This document shows positions 1-5,800 of a DNA stretch of 7,223 bases, piece by piece (within the stretch, counting starts at the first letter, position 1; the number at the start of each line of letters is the position of its first letter). The notes beneath the pieces were generated by a model. It did no database searches, was not told where the DNA came from, and saw only the letters and a program-made list of their open reading frames with translations. The stretch comes from Verrucomicrobiota bacterium. Lineage in GTDB: Bacteria > Verrucomicrobiota > Verrucomicrobiia > Limisphaerales > UBA9464. The stretch spans positions 1 to 7,223 of the forward strand of contig JANXMD010000163.1 of NCBI GenBank assembly GCA_025354845.1. Direction: 5' to 3'. The position numbers and the translations under genes are program-made.

Positions 1-56
1 GTGGCCAAAACCATCCACGCCCCCTGGCGGAAAAAGCTGCGCTTCGAATCGCTCAT
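1..56 (-). CDS. 5' end of a gene, possibly a polysaccharide flippase-type membrane protein (partial)
   Basis: An ATG at 56-54 on the minus strand opens a frame that runs without a stop to the left edge, giving 18 complete codons: MSDSKRSFFRQGAWMVLA, with Thr or another residue to follow. It begins 14 bases after the stop of the glycosyltransferase upstream and reads the same way, so the two are probably co-transcribed. A short polar, basic start followed by an aromatic/glycine stretch running into hydrophobic residues is what the N-terminus of Wzx/MATE-like polysaccharide flippases commonly looks like, and a flippase beside glycosyltransferases would make sense. Only 18 residues are visible, so the family is an inference. 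The spacing and operon position support a real gene better than the sequence supports its function. No Shine-Dalgarno is seen. Confidence 0.5.
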   Translation of the reverse strand, partial: MSDSKRSFFRQGAWMVLA

Positions 57-70
57 TCGCGCTTTGGATC

Positions 71-1309
71 TCAGGTTCGTGACGGGGAACCAAGACCATT
101 CCGAGTTCCAGGAACGAGGGCTTCGACAAAGTCTACCGCGGCTCCGGTCACGCAACTCCAATCCAGCTCCCGAGCCACGCGGCCACTCGCCTCCCGGCCC
201 AGTTCACGTCGCTCCTCCCGGGTTTTTCTGAGAGTGCCAATCACCGCCTCCGCGAACGACGCGCCGTCAAATGTCGAAAATCGGATTGCTGCTTCCCCGG
301 CAAAATAGCGGCGCAGATTTTCCAACGGCGTGCTCACCACCGGCAGGCCGCAGCCCAGAGATTCGACCGCCTTGGCCACGAACGCGCAGTGCGTGCCGTT
401 CGATTCCTCGTACGGCACCATGCCCACATCGGCCAACTGCAACTGCCGGGCCACCGATTCGTACGGCACGAACCCCGGGCACTCGATGTGGATTCCCGGA
501 GACCGCCGGCGCGCTTGTTCAACGAAATCCTTGAGCGCGGAGGTCTCCCGTCCCACAAACCGAAACACGGTTCCCGGAACCGCCGCTGCAATCCGCGGCA
601 GAGCCTCACGCGCAATGGGGCCCAAGTGGTGCTGGTCGAAAGAGCCGTGCATCACCACCACCGGAGCCTCCGGCATCGTGGAGGATTCGAATTCCGCCGG
701 ACGGAACAACGAGGCGTCATAGCCGTACTGGATGGCGCGGATCCGCGAGGCCGGAAACCCGCGGGCAGCGAAGCGTTCGGCCAGGGGCGTCGATACGGTG
801 AGAATGCCGTCGGCCTGGAAACGGAGCGGAAGACCGAGCTCATACCGCGTGAGCGCCCGCACCACGGGGCCGGGCATCACCCAAGCCGGCCACGTCTCCA
901 TGAAGCCGGTGAGATAATCGAGAAAGTTGAAGACCGCGGGAACTTTCAACCGCGTCTTCAATCGACCGGCTGCCACCGAAGCAATGGTGTGTTGGGAAAA
1001 AAGGACCTCGGGTCGGCCCGGGCCTCCCGGGGTCCGCACCGTCCGATCGACCAGGGCCGCGAGGGCTGTCGGATAGAGCAGGTACTTGAGAGTGCGCAGC
1101 CGCGTGTAGCGGCCCATCGGCCAACGTTGGAAGGGATGGACGGTGATGCCGAACCGGCTCGCCACGGCCTCGCGATCGGCAAAGTCGGGACAGAACAGAT
1201 CCACCGCATGCCCGCGCCGAACGAACTCGCGCACCAGATACACCGCCTCCGCCGATCCGCCGCCGCTGGGCGGATGGAACGGTTCATGAGTCAGGAAGGC
1301 GACGCGCAC
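71..1309 (-). CDS. Glycosyltransferase, GT4-like (GT-B fold)
   Basis: Predicted to be a cytoplasmic retaining glycosyltransferase that moves a sugar from a nucleotide-sugar donor to a growing glycan; donor and acceptor cannot be read from sequence. I choose the GTG at 1309-1307 (412 residues) because it begins directly with the first beta strand, VRVAFLTHEPFHPPSGGGSAE, with the glycine-rich loop at about residues 15-18. The open frame extends 44 codons further to 1441, but that part is low-complexity, crosses a heptamer repeat and overlaps the upstream peptidase gene. The N-terminal Rossmann domain covers about 1-200, and the donor-binding domain starts near 215 (VVVMHGSFD). The segment ADVGMVPY at 293-300, then K313, E316 and GLPVVSTP at 321-328, is the usual GT4 donor-site region. 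Only the second Glu (E316) of the family's EX7E motif is present; the residue eight before it is Cys308. The gene lies 62 bp after the peptidase gene and 14 bp before a putative flippase gene on the same strand, which suggests one transcript. Confidence 0.88.
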   Translation of the reverse strand: MRVAFLTHEPFHPPSGGGSAEAVYLVREFVRRGHAVDLFCPDFADREAVASRFGITVHPFQRWPMGRYTRLRTLKYLLYPTALAALVDRTVRTPGGPGRPEVLFSQHTIASVAAGRLKTRLKVPAVFNFLDYLTGFMETWPAWVMPGPVVRALTRYELGLPLRFQADGILTVSTPLAERFAARGFPASRIRAIQYGYDASLFRPAEFESSTMPEAPVVVMHGSFDQHHLGPIAREALPRIAAAVPGTVFRFVGRETSALKDFVEQARRRSPGIHIECPGFVPYESVARQLQLADVGMVPYEESNGTHCAFVAKAVESLGCGLPVVSTPLENLRRYFAGEAAIRFSTFDGASFAEAVIGTLRKTREERRELGREASGRVARELDWSCVTGAAVDFVEALVPGTRNGLGSPSRT

Positions 1310-1322
1310 GGGACGGGAAGAA

Positions 1323-1347
1323 GTCGAAGGTCGAAGGTCGAAGGTCG
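1323..1347. repeat. 7-bp tandem repeat (GTCGAAG) between two genes
   Basis: Three exact copies of GTCGAAG occupy 1323-1329, 1330-1336 and 1337-1343, followed by a partial fourth copy to 1347. The repeat lies in the 62-bp gap between the stop of the M20 peptidase gene and the GTG start of the glycosyltransferase gene, about 14-38 bases upstream of that start. In the direction of transcription it reads as a pyrimidine-rich CTTCGAC repeat. I see no inverted partner beside it. Its function is unknown. A 7-bp unit would shift a reading frame if copy number changed, which supports placing the start after it. Confidence 0.85.
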
Positions 1348-1371
1348 GAGAGCGGGCGCGGACGGGGCGCG

Positions 1372-2514
1372 TTATTCCAGGGAACGCAGGAATCGTTCGA
1401 GGATGGCGGTGCCACGACGAAGGCTCTTCACCGAAATCCATTCGTCCGCCGTGTGAGCCTGGGCGATGTCGCCCGGGCCGAAGACCACGCTCGGGATCCC
1501 GCCAGCTGCGAGCGGGGCGGCATCACAAAAGTAGTGCACCCCCAAGGTCCGGCGGCGACGTGCAGCGCGGCACAGGGCCTTCACGCCCGGCAATTCCGGC
1601 GACGTCTCGAGTGCATCGCAGGGGGCGAGGCGCAGGTTATCGAACTCCGCCTTCAACCCAGCCTGCGTTAACAACGCCTGGATCTCGCGCTTAACACCGG
1701 CCTCGGTCTCGCCCGGCAGCGTGCGTCGGTCGATGGAAATCACGCACTCATCCGGCACGATGTTGGGCTGGTTGCCGCCGCGGATGACGCCCACGTTTAC
1801 CGTCGGCGATCCGAGCAACGGATGCTTCCGCCGACGCAATGTGGCGGCATAGCGCGTCTCCAGCAACTCCACCACCCGCGCCATCTCCAGCACCGCGTTG
1901 CGACCGAGATGCGGCGTGGCGCCGTGCGCGCTCCGGCCTCGGGTCTTTAACTGAAGCCAAAGGTCCCCCTTGTGTGCGGTGACCACCTCCAACCGGGTCG
2001 GTTCCCCGACGATCGCGAACTCAGCCCGATCCCCGTGCTGCGCATAGTAACGGGATCCGCCCTGGCCGTTCTCTTCGTCCACCAGACCGACAAACTCAAT
2101 TTCCGTAGTCGAGGGACGTGGTCCGGACCGGGCTACGGCGAGCACCGCCGAGAGCATTGCGGCCACACAACCCTTGGTGTCGCACGCGCCGCGACCGGTG
2201 AGCCGATCGCCCTTCAACTTCGGGACCAGCAATGTGTCGAGATTTGGAAAACCGACCGTGTCGAGATGCGGGGCCAGCAATACCCGGTGCCGGACCGGAC
2301 CGGAGGGCGTCAGGCGGGCCAGCACGTTGGTGCGGCCGGGAAAGACCTCCTGGGTTGAAACGGATAGCCCCGTGCGACGGGCGAGGTCGGAGATGAATCC
2401 GGCCACGGAAGACTCACCCGCCCGAGGATCGCCCGCGGGCAAAAACGCCGGATTCACGCTCGGCAGCGCGATCAATTCCTGGAGCAAGCGGAGTTCGGGT
2501 GCGGAGACATCCAC
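1372..2514 (-). CDS. M20 family metallopeptidase / deacylase (ArgE/DapE type)
   Basis: A cytoplasmic two-zinc amidohydrolase of the ArgE/DapE/carboxypeptidase G2 group, which removes an acyl group from an amino acid or cleaves a small peptide. It has 380 residues, the normal family length. The metal site is complete by pattern: H83 and D85 in APHLDTV, bridging D112 in CDTKG, catalytic E147 and ligand E148 in DEENG, E171 in VGEPT and H354 in AQAHTADEW. The dimerisation (lid) domain spans about 180-290 and carries the conserved H197 in SAHGATPHLGRNA and the GGNQPNIVPDEC segment at 246-257. GEPT followed by VVTAHKG, and the C-terminal GPGDIAQAHTADEW, resemble acetylornithine deacetylase most closely, but this subgroup cannot be settled by eye and no arginine gene is nearby. 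The start is a GTG with no Shine-Dalgarno. It is the first gene of a minus-strand run leading into a glycosyltransferase gene, so a role in trimming an N-acylated sugar or amino-acid substituent is possible but unproven. Confidence 0.9.
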   Translation of the reverse strand: MDVSAPELRLLQELIALPSVNPAFLPAGDPRAGESSVAGFISDLARRTGLSVSTQEVFPGRTNVLARLTPSGPVRHRVLLAPHLDTVGFPNLDTLLVPKLKGDRLTGRGACDTKGCVAAMLSAVLAVARSGPRPSTTEIEFVGLVDEENGQGGSRYYAQHGDRAEFAIVGEPTRLEVVTAHKGDLWLQLKTRGRSAHGATPHLGRNAVLEMARVVELLETRYAATLRRRKHPLLGSPTVNVGVIRGGNQPNIVPDECVISIDRRTLPGETEAGVKREIQALLTQAGLKAEFDNLRLAPCDALETSPELPGVKALCRAARRRRTLGVHYFCDAAPLAAGGIPSVVFGPGDIAQAHTADEWISVKSLRRGTAILERFLRSLE

Positions 2515-2637
2515 GATGGGAGGAATCTAGCAGAGGCACGGCGGGAAGGCAGGAAAAAGCCGGGCCTTCACGAGGGAGTCATCGGGTCGGAATCGCGTTT
2601 TCATTTCGACGCCAATCAGGCCCAATCGCCGGGCCCG
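2515..2637. promoter_or_regulatory. Divergent intergenic region with likely back-to-back promoters
   Basis: This 123-bp gap separates the start codons of the M20 peptidase (minus) and the second GT4 glycosyltransferase (plus), so promoters for both directions are expected here or within the neighbouring genes. I could not find a convincing sigma-70 -35/-10 pair for either direction. Two small hairpins are visible: GAAGGC (2545-2550) pairing with GCCTTC (2564-2569), and GGCCC (2619-2623) pairing with GGGCC (2631-2635). The second ends two bases before the ATG at 2638, where a ribosome-binding site would normally be. The call rests on gene geometry and not on promoter motifs. Confidence 0.4.
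2544..2560. repeat. Partial echo of the 8-bp GGAAAGCA repeat
   Basis: GGAAGGCAGGAAAAAGC at 2544-2560 matches the GGAAAGCAGGAAAGCA tract at 4734-4749 closely over its first 13 bases, with one A-to-G difference, and then carries two extra A bases before GC. It may be a decayed single arm of the inverted element found at 4728-4851. The match is short and purine-rich, so chance is a real alternative. Confidence 0.35.
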
Positions 2638-3780
2638 ATGAAGCTCCTCGTTTTTGCCCATGTCCCGCCGCCGGTGCACGGTCAGAGCCAGATGGTCCAG
2701 TACCTGGTCGATGGCTTCCGCGCCAACCCCTCGCTGGGTGTTGAGGCATTTCATGTCGACGCCCGTCTCTCGGACTCCCTTGAAGACGTTGGTTCCGCTC
2801 GTGGCGGGAAACTCACGCGACTTCTCGGCTACGTGGTCGAAGCCCTGCGCCTGCGCTGGCGACACGGCATTCGCGACCTGTATTACGTCCCCTCGCCTCC
2901 CAAACGGACCTCCCTGTACCGCGACTGGATTCTTCTCGCACTGTTGCGTCCCTGGTTCCGTCGGGTGCACTTCCACTGGCATGCGGTCGGCCTCGGGGAG
3001 TGGCTGGAAACCCAGGCGCGTCCCTGGGAGCGAACCCTGTCGCACTGGCTGCTGGGCGGCATCGCACACTCCATCGTGCTCTCCGAGTTTAGCCGAGGGG
3101 ACGCCCAGCGCCTCGCGCCCAGGCGCGTGCGCGTGGTGAGCAATGGCATTCCCGATCCGTGTCCGGAGTTTGCCGCGCAAGTGGCGCCCGAACGGCAACG
3201 GCGATTCGCCCAACGCCGCGACTCCGGAGGGGAGGTTCGGGTCCTCTTCCTCGCCCTGTGTTCGCGAGACAAAGGCGTCTTCGATGCGCTCGAGGCCGTG
3301 TCCCTCGCCAATGCGACAGGGACCGGCGGCGCGCACCGACTTCGCTTTCGACTCGCGGTGGCTGGGACCTTCCCGACCCCAGAACTAGAGCGAGAATTCG
3401 AGACACGCGTTCGCGAACTGGGAATGGACGAAAGGGTGAGCCGCCTTGGTTTTGTGCAGGGGGACGCAAAGGACGCGGCGCTCCAAGAGGCCGATCTGTT
3501 CCTGTTTCCCACCTTCTACGCCGCCGAAGGACAACCGTTGAATCTGATGGAAGCGATGGCTCACGGGCTACCGGTGATTACCACACGCTGGCGCGCGATC
3601 CCGGATCTCGTGCCGATCGGATACCCCGGCCTGGTGCCGACCCGCGATCCCGCAGCCGCGGCCAAGGCGCTGGTGTCCCAGGCGTTGAACGCCAACGGCC
3701 TGGCGGAACGCGCCGAATTCGAACGCCGATTTTCCCTACCGGCGCACCTCAGCGCGCTGGCGAAAGCGCTCCGGGAATAG
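2638..3780 (+). CDS. Glycosyltransferase family 4 protein (GT-B fold)
   Basis: Predicted cytoplasmic or membrane-associated retaining glycosyltransferase of 380 residues, the usual GT4 length, acting on a nucleotide sugar; the sugar is not readable from sequence. The first strand, MKLLVFAHVPPPVHGQSQMV, contains the N-terminal acceptor-side loop. RVRVVSNGIPD at 163-173 is the conserved linker entering the donor domain. VRVLFLALCSRDKGVFDALEA at about 200-220 is the typical strand and R/K-G loop that contacts the donor phosphates. ADLFLFPTFYAAEGQPLNLMEAMAHGLPVI contains an intact EX7E motif (E297 and E305). There is no signal peptide or membrane segment, although a basic/aromatic patch around 85-125 could touch the membrane. 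The ATG sits directly before the first strand with no Shine-Dalgarno. The gene is divergent from the peptidase gene and ends 15 bp before the oppositely directed GT2 gene ends. Together the three transferases suggest a surface-glycan locus. Confidence 0.93.
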   Translation: MKLLVFAHVPPPVHGQSQMVQYLVDGFRANPSLGVEAFHVDARLSDSLEDVGSARGGKLTRLLGYVVEALRLRWRHGIRDLYYVPSPPKRTSLYRDWILLALLRPWFRRVHFHWHAVGLGEWLETQARPWERTLSHWLLGGIAHSIVLSEFSRGDAQRLAPRRVRVVSNGIPDPCPEFAAQVAPERQRRFAQRRDSGGEVRVLFLALCSRDKGVFDALEAVSLANATGTGGAHRLRFRLAVAGTFPTPELEREFETRVRELGMDERVSRLGFVQGDAKDAALQEADLFLFPTFYAAEGQPLNLMEAMAHGLPVITTRWRAIPDLVPIGYPGLVPTRDPAAAAKALVSQALNANGLAERAEFERRFSLPAHLSALAKALRE

Positions 3781-3795
3781 CCGAAAAGGCTGGCT

Positions 3796-4662
3796 TCAAT
3801 GGGGCTTTCTCAAGGCGGAGGCCGCCGCCGCCCGACGCAGCGCGCGGGCCTCGACATAGTTCCCCAAACCGTGGGCGATGCTGCTCTTCGCGCCCTGCCA
3901 GTCCGTGCGACCCAGCGCGGCATAGAGCACCAGCTTGGCCATCCGGATGACCAATCCGGCCATCGACGGCGTGTGTGGTTCGATCCATCGGGCAGAGGCC
4001 CGAAAGTCGACCCGTCCTTTGCGGTAGAAGGCCTTCATCGGCTGGCGGGAAATGTAGAACACCGCCGCCGCATGGACCGCGGCCACCGCCTTTCCCTGCC
4101 GCATGGAATGCACGTACCACCCCAGATCCTCGCCGCCGCCGGTCTCCTCGTCGAAGGGCATCTCCTCCCAGTCACTGCGCCGATACAGCGAGTTCGGATT
4201 TCCAGCGCCGAACCCGAAGCCGTACTTGAAATCGGAGGCTTCGAAAATCGTCACCCCGCCCGGGAGGGGGCGATCGAGCTCGCTGAGCAGCATCGGCCCC
4301 ACCGCGGCGGACACGTGGGGCGGGAACCGTCGAGTAATGCCTTCGCGGTAGAGCTCCAGGAAGTCGCGCCGGGTCGGCACTGCGTGCGCGCTCAACGCCA
4401 AAACCCATTCATGTCGCGCGGCGCGGAAGCCGAGATTCAGGCTGCGGCCGTAGGTGAAGTCCGACGACTTCATGGTCACGATCTTGGCTCCTGCCTGGCG
4501 TGCGAGTTCGAGGGTCGCGTCGGTGGACCCGGAATCGACGAGGATCAATTCGTCCTCCGGCAACCGATCGAAGGCCGCGAGCACCTTGGGCAGAGTGGAG
4601 GCGACATTGAGCGAGCGGATCACGATCGACAACGGCGGCCGGGAAAGGTTCGGAGCATCCAT
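3796..4662 (-). CDS. Glycosyltransferase family 2 protein (GT-A fold)
   Basis: Predicted inverting GT2 sugar transferase of 288 residues. I use the ATG at 4662-4660 because LSIVIRSLN (11-19), the first GT-A strand, follows ten residues later. The open frame runs back to 4857, but its extra 65 codons are Arg/Phe-rich and translate through an inverted repeat, so they are unlikely to be protein. ELILVDSGSTDATLELA (38-54) is the nucleotide-binding loop, with D43 and D48. EWVLALSAHAVPTRRDFLE occupies the place where GT2 enzymes normally have DxD; here it reads SAH (91-93). TGGGEDLGW (174-182) is the ED region expected to supply the catalytic base, and the C-terminal helices from about 205 carry the basic YRKGR motif. 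No membrane helix is convincing, although 236-250 is mildly hydrophobic. It converges on the GT4 gene and is divergent from the Nif3 gene, so it is probably transcribed from the repeat-containing gap at 4663-4883. Its acceptor is unknown; rhamnosyltransferase-like enzymes are one possibility. Confidence 0.9.
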   Translation of the reverse strand: MDAPNLSRPPLSIVIRSLNVASTLPKVLAAFDRLPEDELILVDSGSTDATLELARQAGAKIVTMKSSDFTYGRSLNLGFRAARHEWVLALSAHAVPTRRDFLELYREGITRRFPPHVSAAVGPMLLSELDRPLPGGVTIFEASDFKYGFGFGAGNPNSLYRRSDWEEMPFDEETGGGEDLGWYVHSMRQGKAVAAVHAAAVFYISRQPMKAFYRKGRVDFRASARWIEPHTPSMAGLVIRMAKLVLYAALGRTDWQGAKSSIAHGLGNYVEARALRRAAAASALRKPH

Positions 4663-4727
4663 GCGGCGCGGGCATTGAGGCGGCGAACCCGCGTTTTGGC
4701 AACGGCGCGGTCGGAATAGGAAGGGGA

Positions 4728-4851
4728 GAATTTGGAAAGCAGGAAAGCAGGACCGGAGACGCGCGAAGCGTGCGAACCGCCTTCCACATGAAAAAACCCG
4801 TGCGGTGGATTGAGCCAGTCTCTCCCTCCTGCTTTCCTGCTTTCCAAATTC
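4728..4851. repeat. Long inverted repeat with 8-bp direct repeats in each arm
   Basis: Arms 4728-4752 and 4827-4851 are perfect 25-bp reverse complements separated by 74 bp. Each arm contains two tandem copies of the 8-bp unit GGAAAGCA (left arm) or its complement (right arm). Pairing can resume inside the loop after an offset: 4755-4760 with 4818-4823, including one G-T pair. A smaller hairpin is possible further in, AACCGC... with ACCGC pairing to GCGGT at 4802-4806. The element fills the middle of the 221-bp gap between the divergent GT2 and Nif3 starts. It therefore does not sit where an end-of-gene terminator is expected, but it would lie near the promoters or in a 5' leader of one gene. 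There is no transposase and no flanking target duplication that I could recognise. It may be a small palindromic dispersed repeat or a regulatory cruciform. Confidence 0.85.
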
Positions 4852-4883
4852 CCTCACCTCCCGTGCGGTGACAGAATCGCGGG

Positions 4884-5657
4884 ATGCCGACCGCTTCCAT
4901 TCCCCTTGATCGACTGGTGCGTTACTGCGAGCAACGCCTGAAGCCAGAGCGCTTTGTGGACTACGATCGTGCCGTCAATGGCCTGCAGGTGGCGAATCGC
5001 GGGTCGGTGCATCGGATCGCCGCCTGCGTGGATGCCACACTGGCCACGGTCACCATGGCAGCCGAGGCGGGTGCGGATTTGATGATCGTCCATCATGGCC
5101 TTTTCTGGGCCAAGTCGACGCCGTGGACCGGTCGGCGTTACGAGCTGATCCGGCGCCTGATCGACTCCAATATAGCCATCTATTCCCAACATCTTCCCCT
5201 CGACGGCCACCCTCAACTTGGCAATGCCGCACAACTGGCGGGGGCCATTGGACTCACTCGCTGCAAACCCTTCTTCGCTCACAAGGGAGCCACGCTCGGC
5301 GTTAAGGGCGCGCTAACGCACGCCATTCCCCGCGAGGAACTCTCCGCAAGGCTGGCGAAGGCGGTGGGCGACGAGCCCACCCTGCTTCCGGGCGGTGGCG
5401 AGCTGTGCCGTGTGATCGGCATCTGCACTGGCGGCGCCGGCGCGGAACTTGAACAAGCGGCCCTTGAGGGGGTGGATACTTTTATCACGGGAGAGGGTCC
5501 CCACTGGACCTTCGCCCTCGCCGAGGAGACGGGTATCAACGTGCTGTACGGAGGCCATTACGCGACCGAGACCTTCGGTGTGAAGGCCCTGGCGGAGGAG
5601 CTTTCAAAAAAGTTCCGAGTGCAGTGGGTGTTCTTGGATCGACCCTCGGGGTTGTGA
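4884..5657 (+). CDS. Nif3/YbgI-like dinuclear metal centre hexameric protein
   Basis: A member of the widespread Nif3 (YbgI/YqfO) family, often annotated as GTP cyclohydrolase 1 type 2 homologue. Family structures are hexameric toroids with two metal ions per subunit; the cellular role is not firmly known. At 257 residues it is the short form, like E. coli YbgI, without the extra middle domain of YqfO-type proteins. The metal site is visible in order: H70 and H71 in MIVHHGLFW, D107 in SQHLPLDGHPQLGNA, and H225 and E229 in GGHYATETFG. CTGGAGAELEQAALEGVDTFITGE at about 181-204 is the second conserved half, including the ITGE turn. The start is ATG at 4884, just before PLDRLVRYCE, the usual first helix; no clear Shine-Dalgarno is present. 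The gene stands alone between two divergent/convergent partners and is not obviously linked to the sugar-transfer genes. Confidence 0.94.
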   Translation: MPTASIPLDRLVRYCEQRLKPERFVDYDRAVNGLQVANRGSVHRIAACVDATLATVTMAAEAGADLMIVHHGLFWAKSTPWTGRRYELIRRLIDSNIAIYSQHLPLDGHPQLGNAAQLAGAIGLTRCKPFFAHKGATLGVKGALTHAIPREELSARLAKAVGDEPTLLPGGGELCRVIGICTGGAGAELEQAALEGVDTFITGEGPHWTFALAEETGINVLYGGHYATETFGVKALAEELSKKFRVQWVFLDRPSGL

Positions 5658-5683
5658 GGAGGGGAACGTTAAGGAGGAAAAAA

Positions 5684-5776
5684 GCTGAAGAGTTGAAGAG
5701 GAGCTATGCGGCGACGCACCTGACCGTCACTTGCCGACAGGCCCTCTTTAACCCTGCATCTCTTCAACCTTTCAAC
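5684..5776. repeat. Imperfect inverted repeat with 8-bp direct repeats, between convergent genes
   Basis: Arms 5684-5703 and 5757-5776 are reverse complements at 15 of 20 positions, with a perfect 9-bp core (GTTGAAGAG at 5692-5700 with 5760-5768) and a spacer of 53 bp. The left arm is two near-copies of TGAAGAGT (5686-5701). The right side has two exact copies of TTCAACCT (5763-5778). The element lies in the 127-bp gap between the converging Nif3 and MFS genes, so the transcript from either side could form a stem here. No U-run follows as in a classical intrinsic terminator, and the loop is long, so a bidirectional terminator role is only possible. Its layout copies that of the element at 4728-4851, although the unit sequence differs. 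Confidence 0.7.
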
Positions 5777-5779
5777 CTC

Positions 5780-5800
5780 CCCCGTCACCTCCCCGTCACC
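5780..5800. repeat. 11-bp tandem duplication at the end of the MFS gene
   Basis: CCCCGTCACC occurs at 5780-5789 and again at 5791-5800, with a period of 11 bp. The MFS stop codon (TGA, 5787-5785 on the minus strand) lies in the first copy. Because 11 is not a multiple of three, the second copy is read in another frame (as Val-Thr-Gly) and the first supplies the stop. Loss of one copy would let translation run on into the adjacent inverted repeat. Confidence 0.75.

Noticed and set aside
1..231. Plus-strand open frame starting at base 1
   Set aside because: Opposite the glycosyltransferase C-terminus and the putative flippase start; proline/arginine-rich tail with no family resemblance.
1323..1347. 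CRISPR-like array
   Set aside because: Units are 7 bp and contiguous with no spacers, so this is a simple tandem repeat.
1310..1441. 44-codon N-terminal extension of the minus-strand glycosyltransferase
   Set aside because: Overlaps the end of the peptidase gene and a heptamer repeat; the GTG at 1309 begins exactly at the first beta strand.
389..1456. Long plus-strand open frame (355 codons) opposite the first glycosyltransferase and peptidase end
   Set aside because: It is antisense to a gene with clear GT4 features, its product is Arg/His/Gly-rich without any domain, and such long shadow frames are expected at high GC.
2527..3336. Minus-strand open frame opposite the second GT4 gene
   Set aside because: Antisense shadow of a gene with an intact EX7E motif; no family resemblance.
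3781..3795. Shared terminator between the convergent GT4 and GT2 genes
   Set aside because: The 15-bp gap and its flanks give only a weak, mismatched stem and no T-run.
3799..4719. Plus-strand open frame (306 codons) opposite the GT2 gene
   Set aside because: Fully antisense to a well-supported GT2 enzyme; composition is low-complexity with no recognisable motif.
4663..4857. 65-codon N-terminal extension of the GT2 gene
   Set aside because: It translates through the inverted repeat, is Arg/Phe-rich, and the GT-A fold begins normally just after the ATG at 4662.
5706..5723. Tiny open frame preceded by GGAGCT (ATG CGG CGA CGC ACC TGA)
   Set aside because: Only five codons, inside the spacer of the inverted repeat between convergent genes; nothing supports translation.
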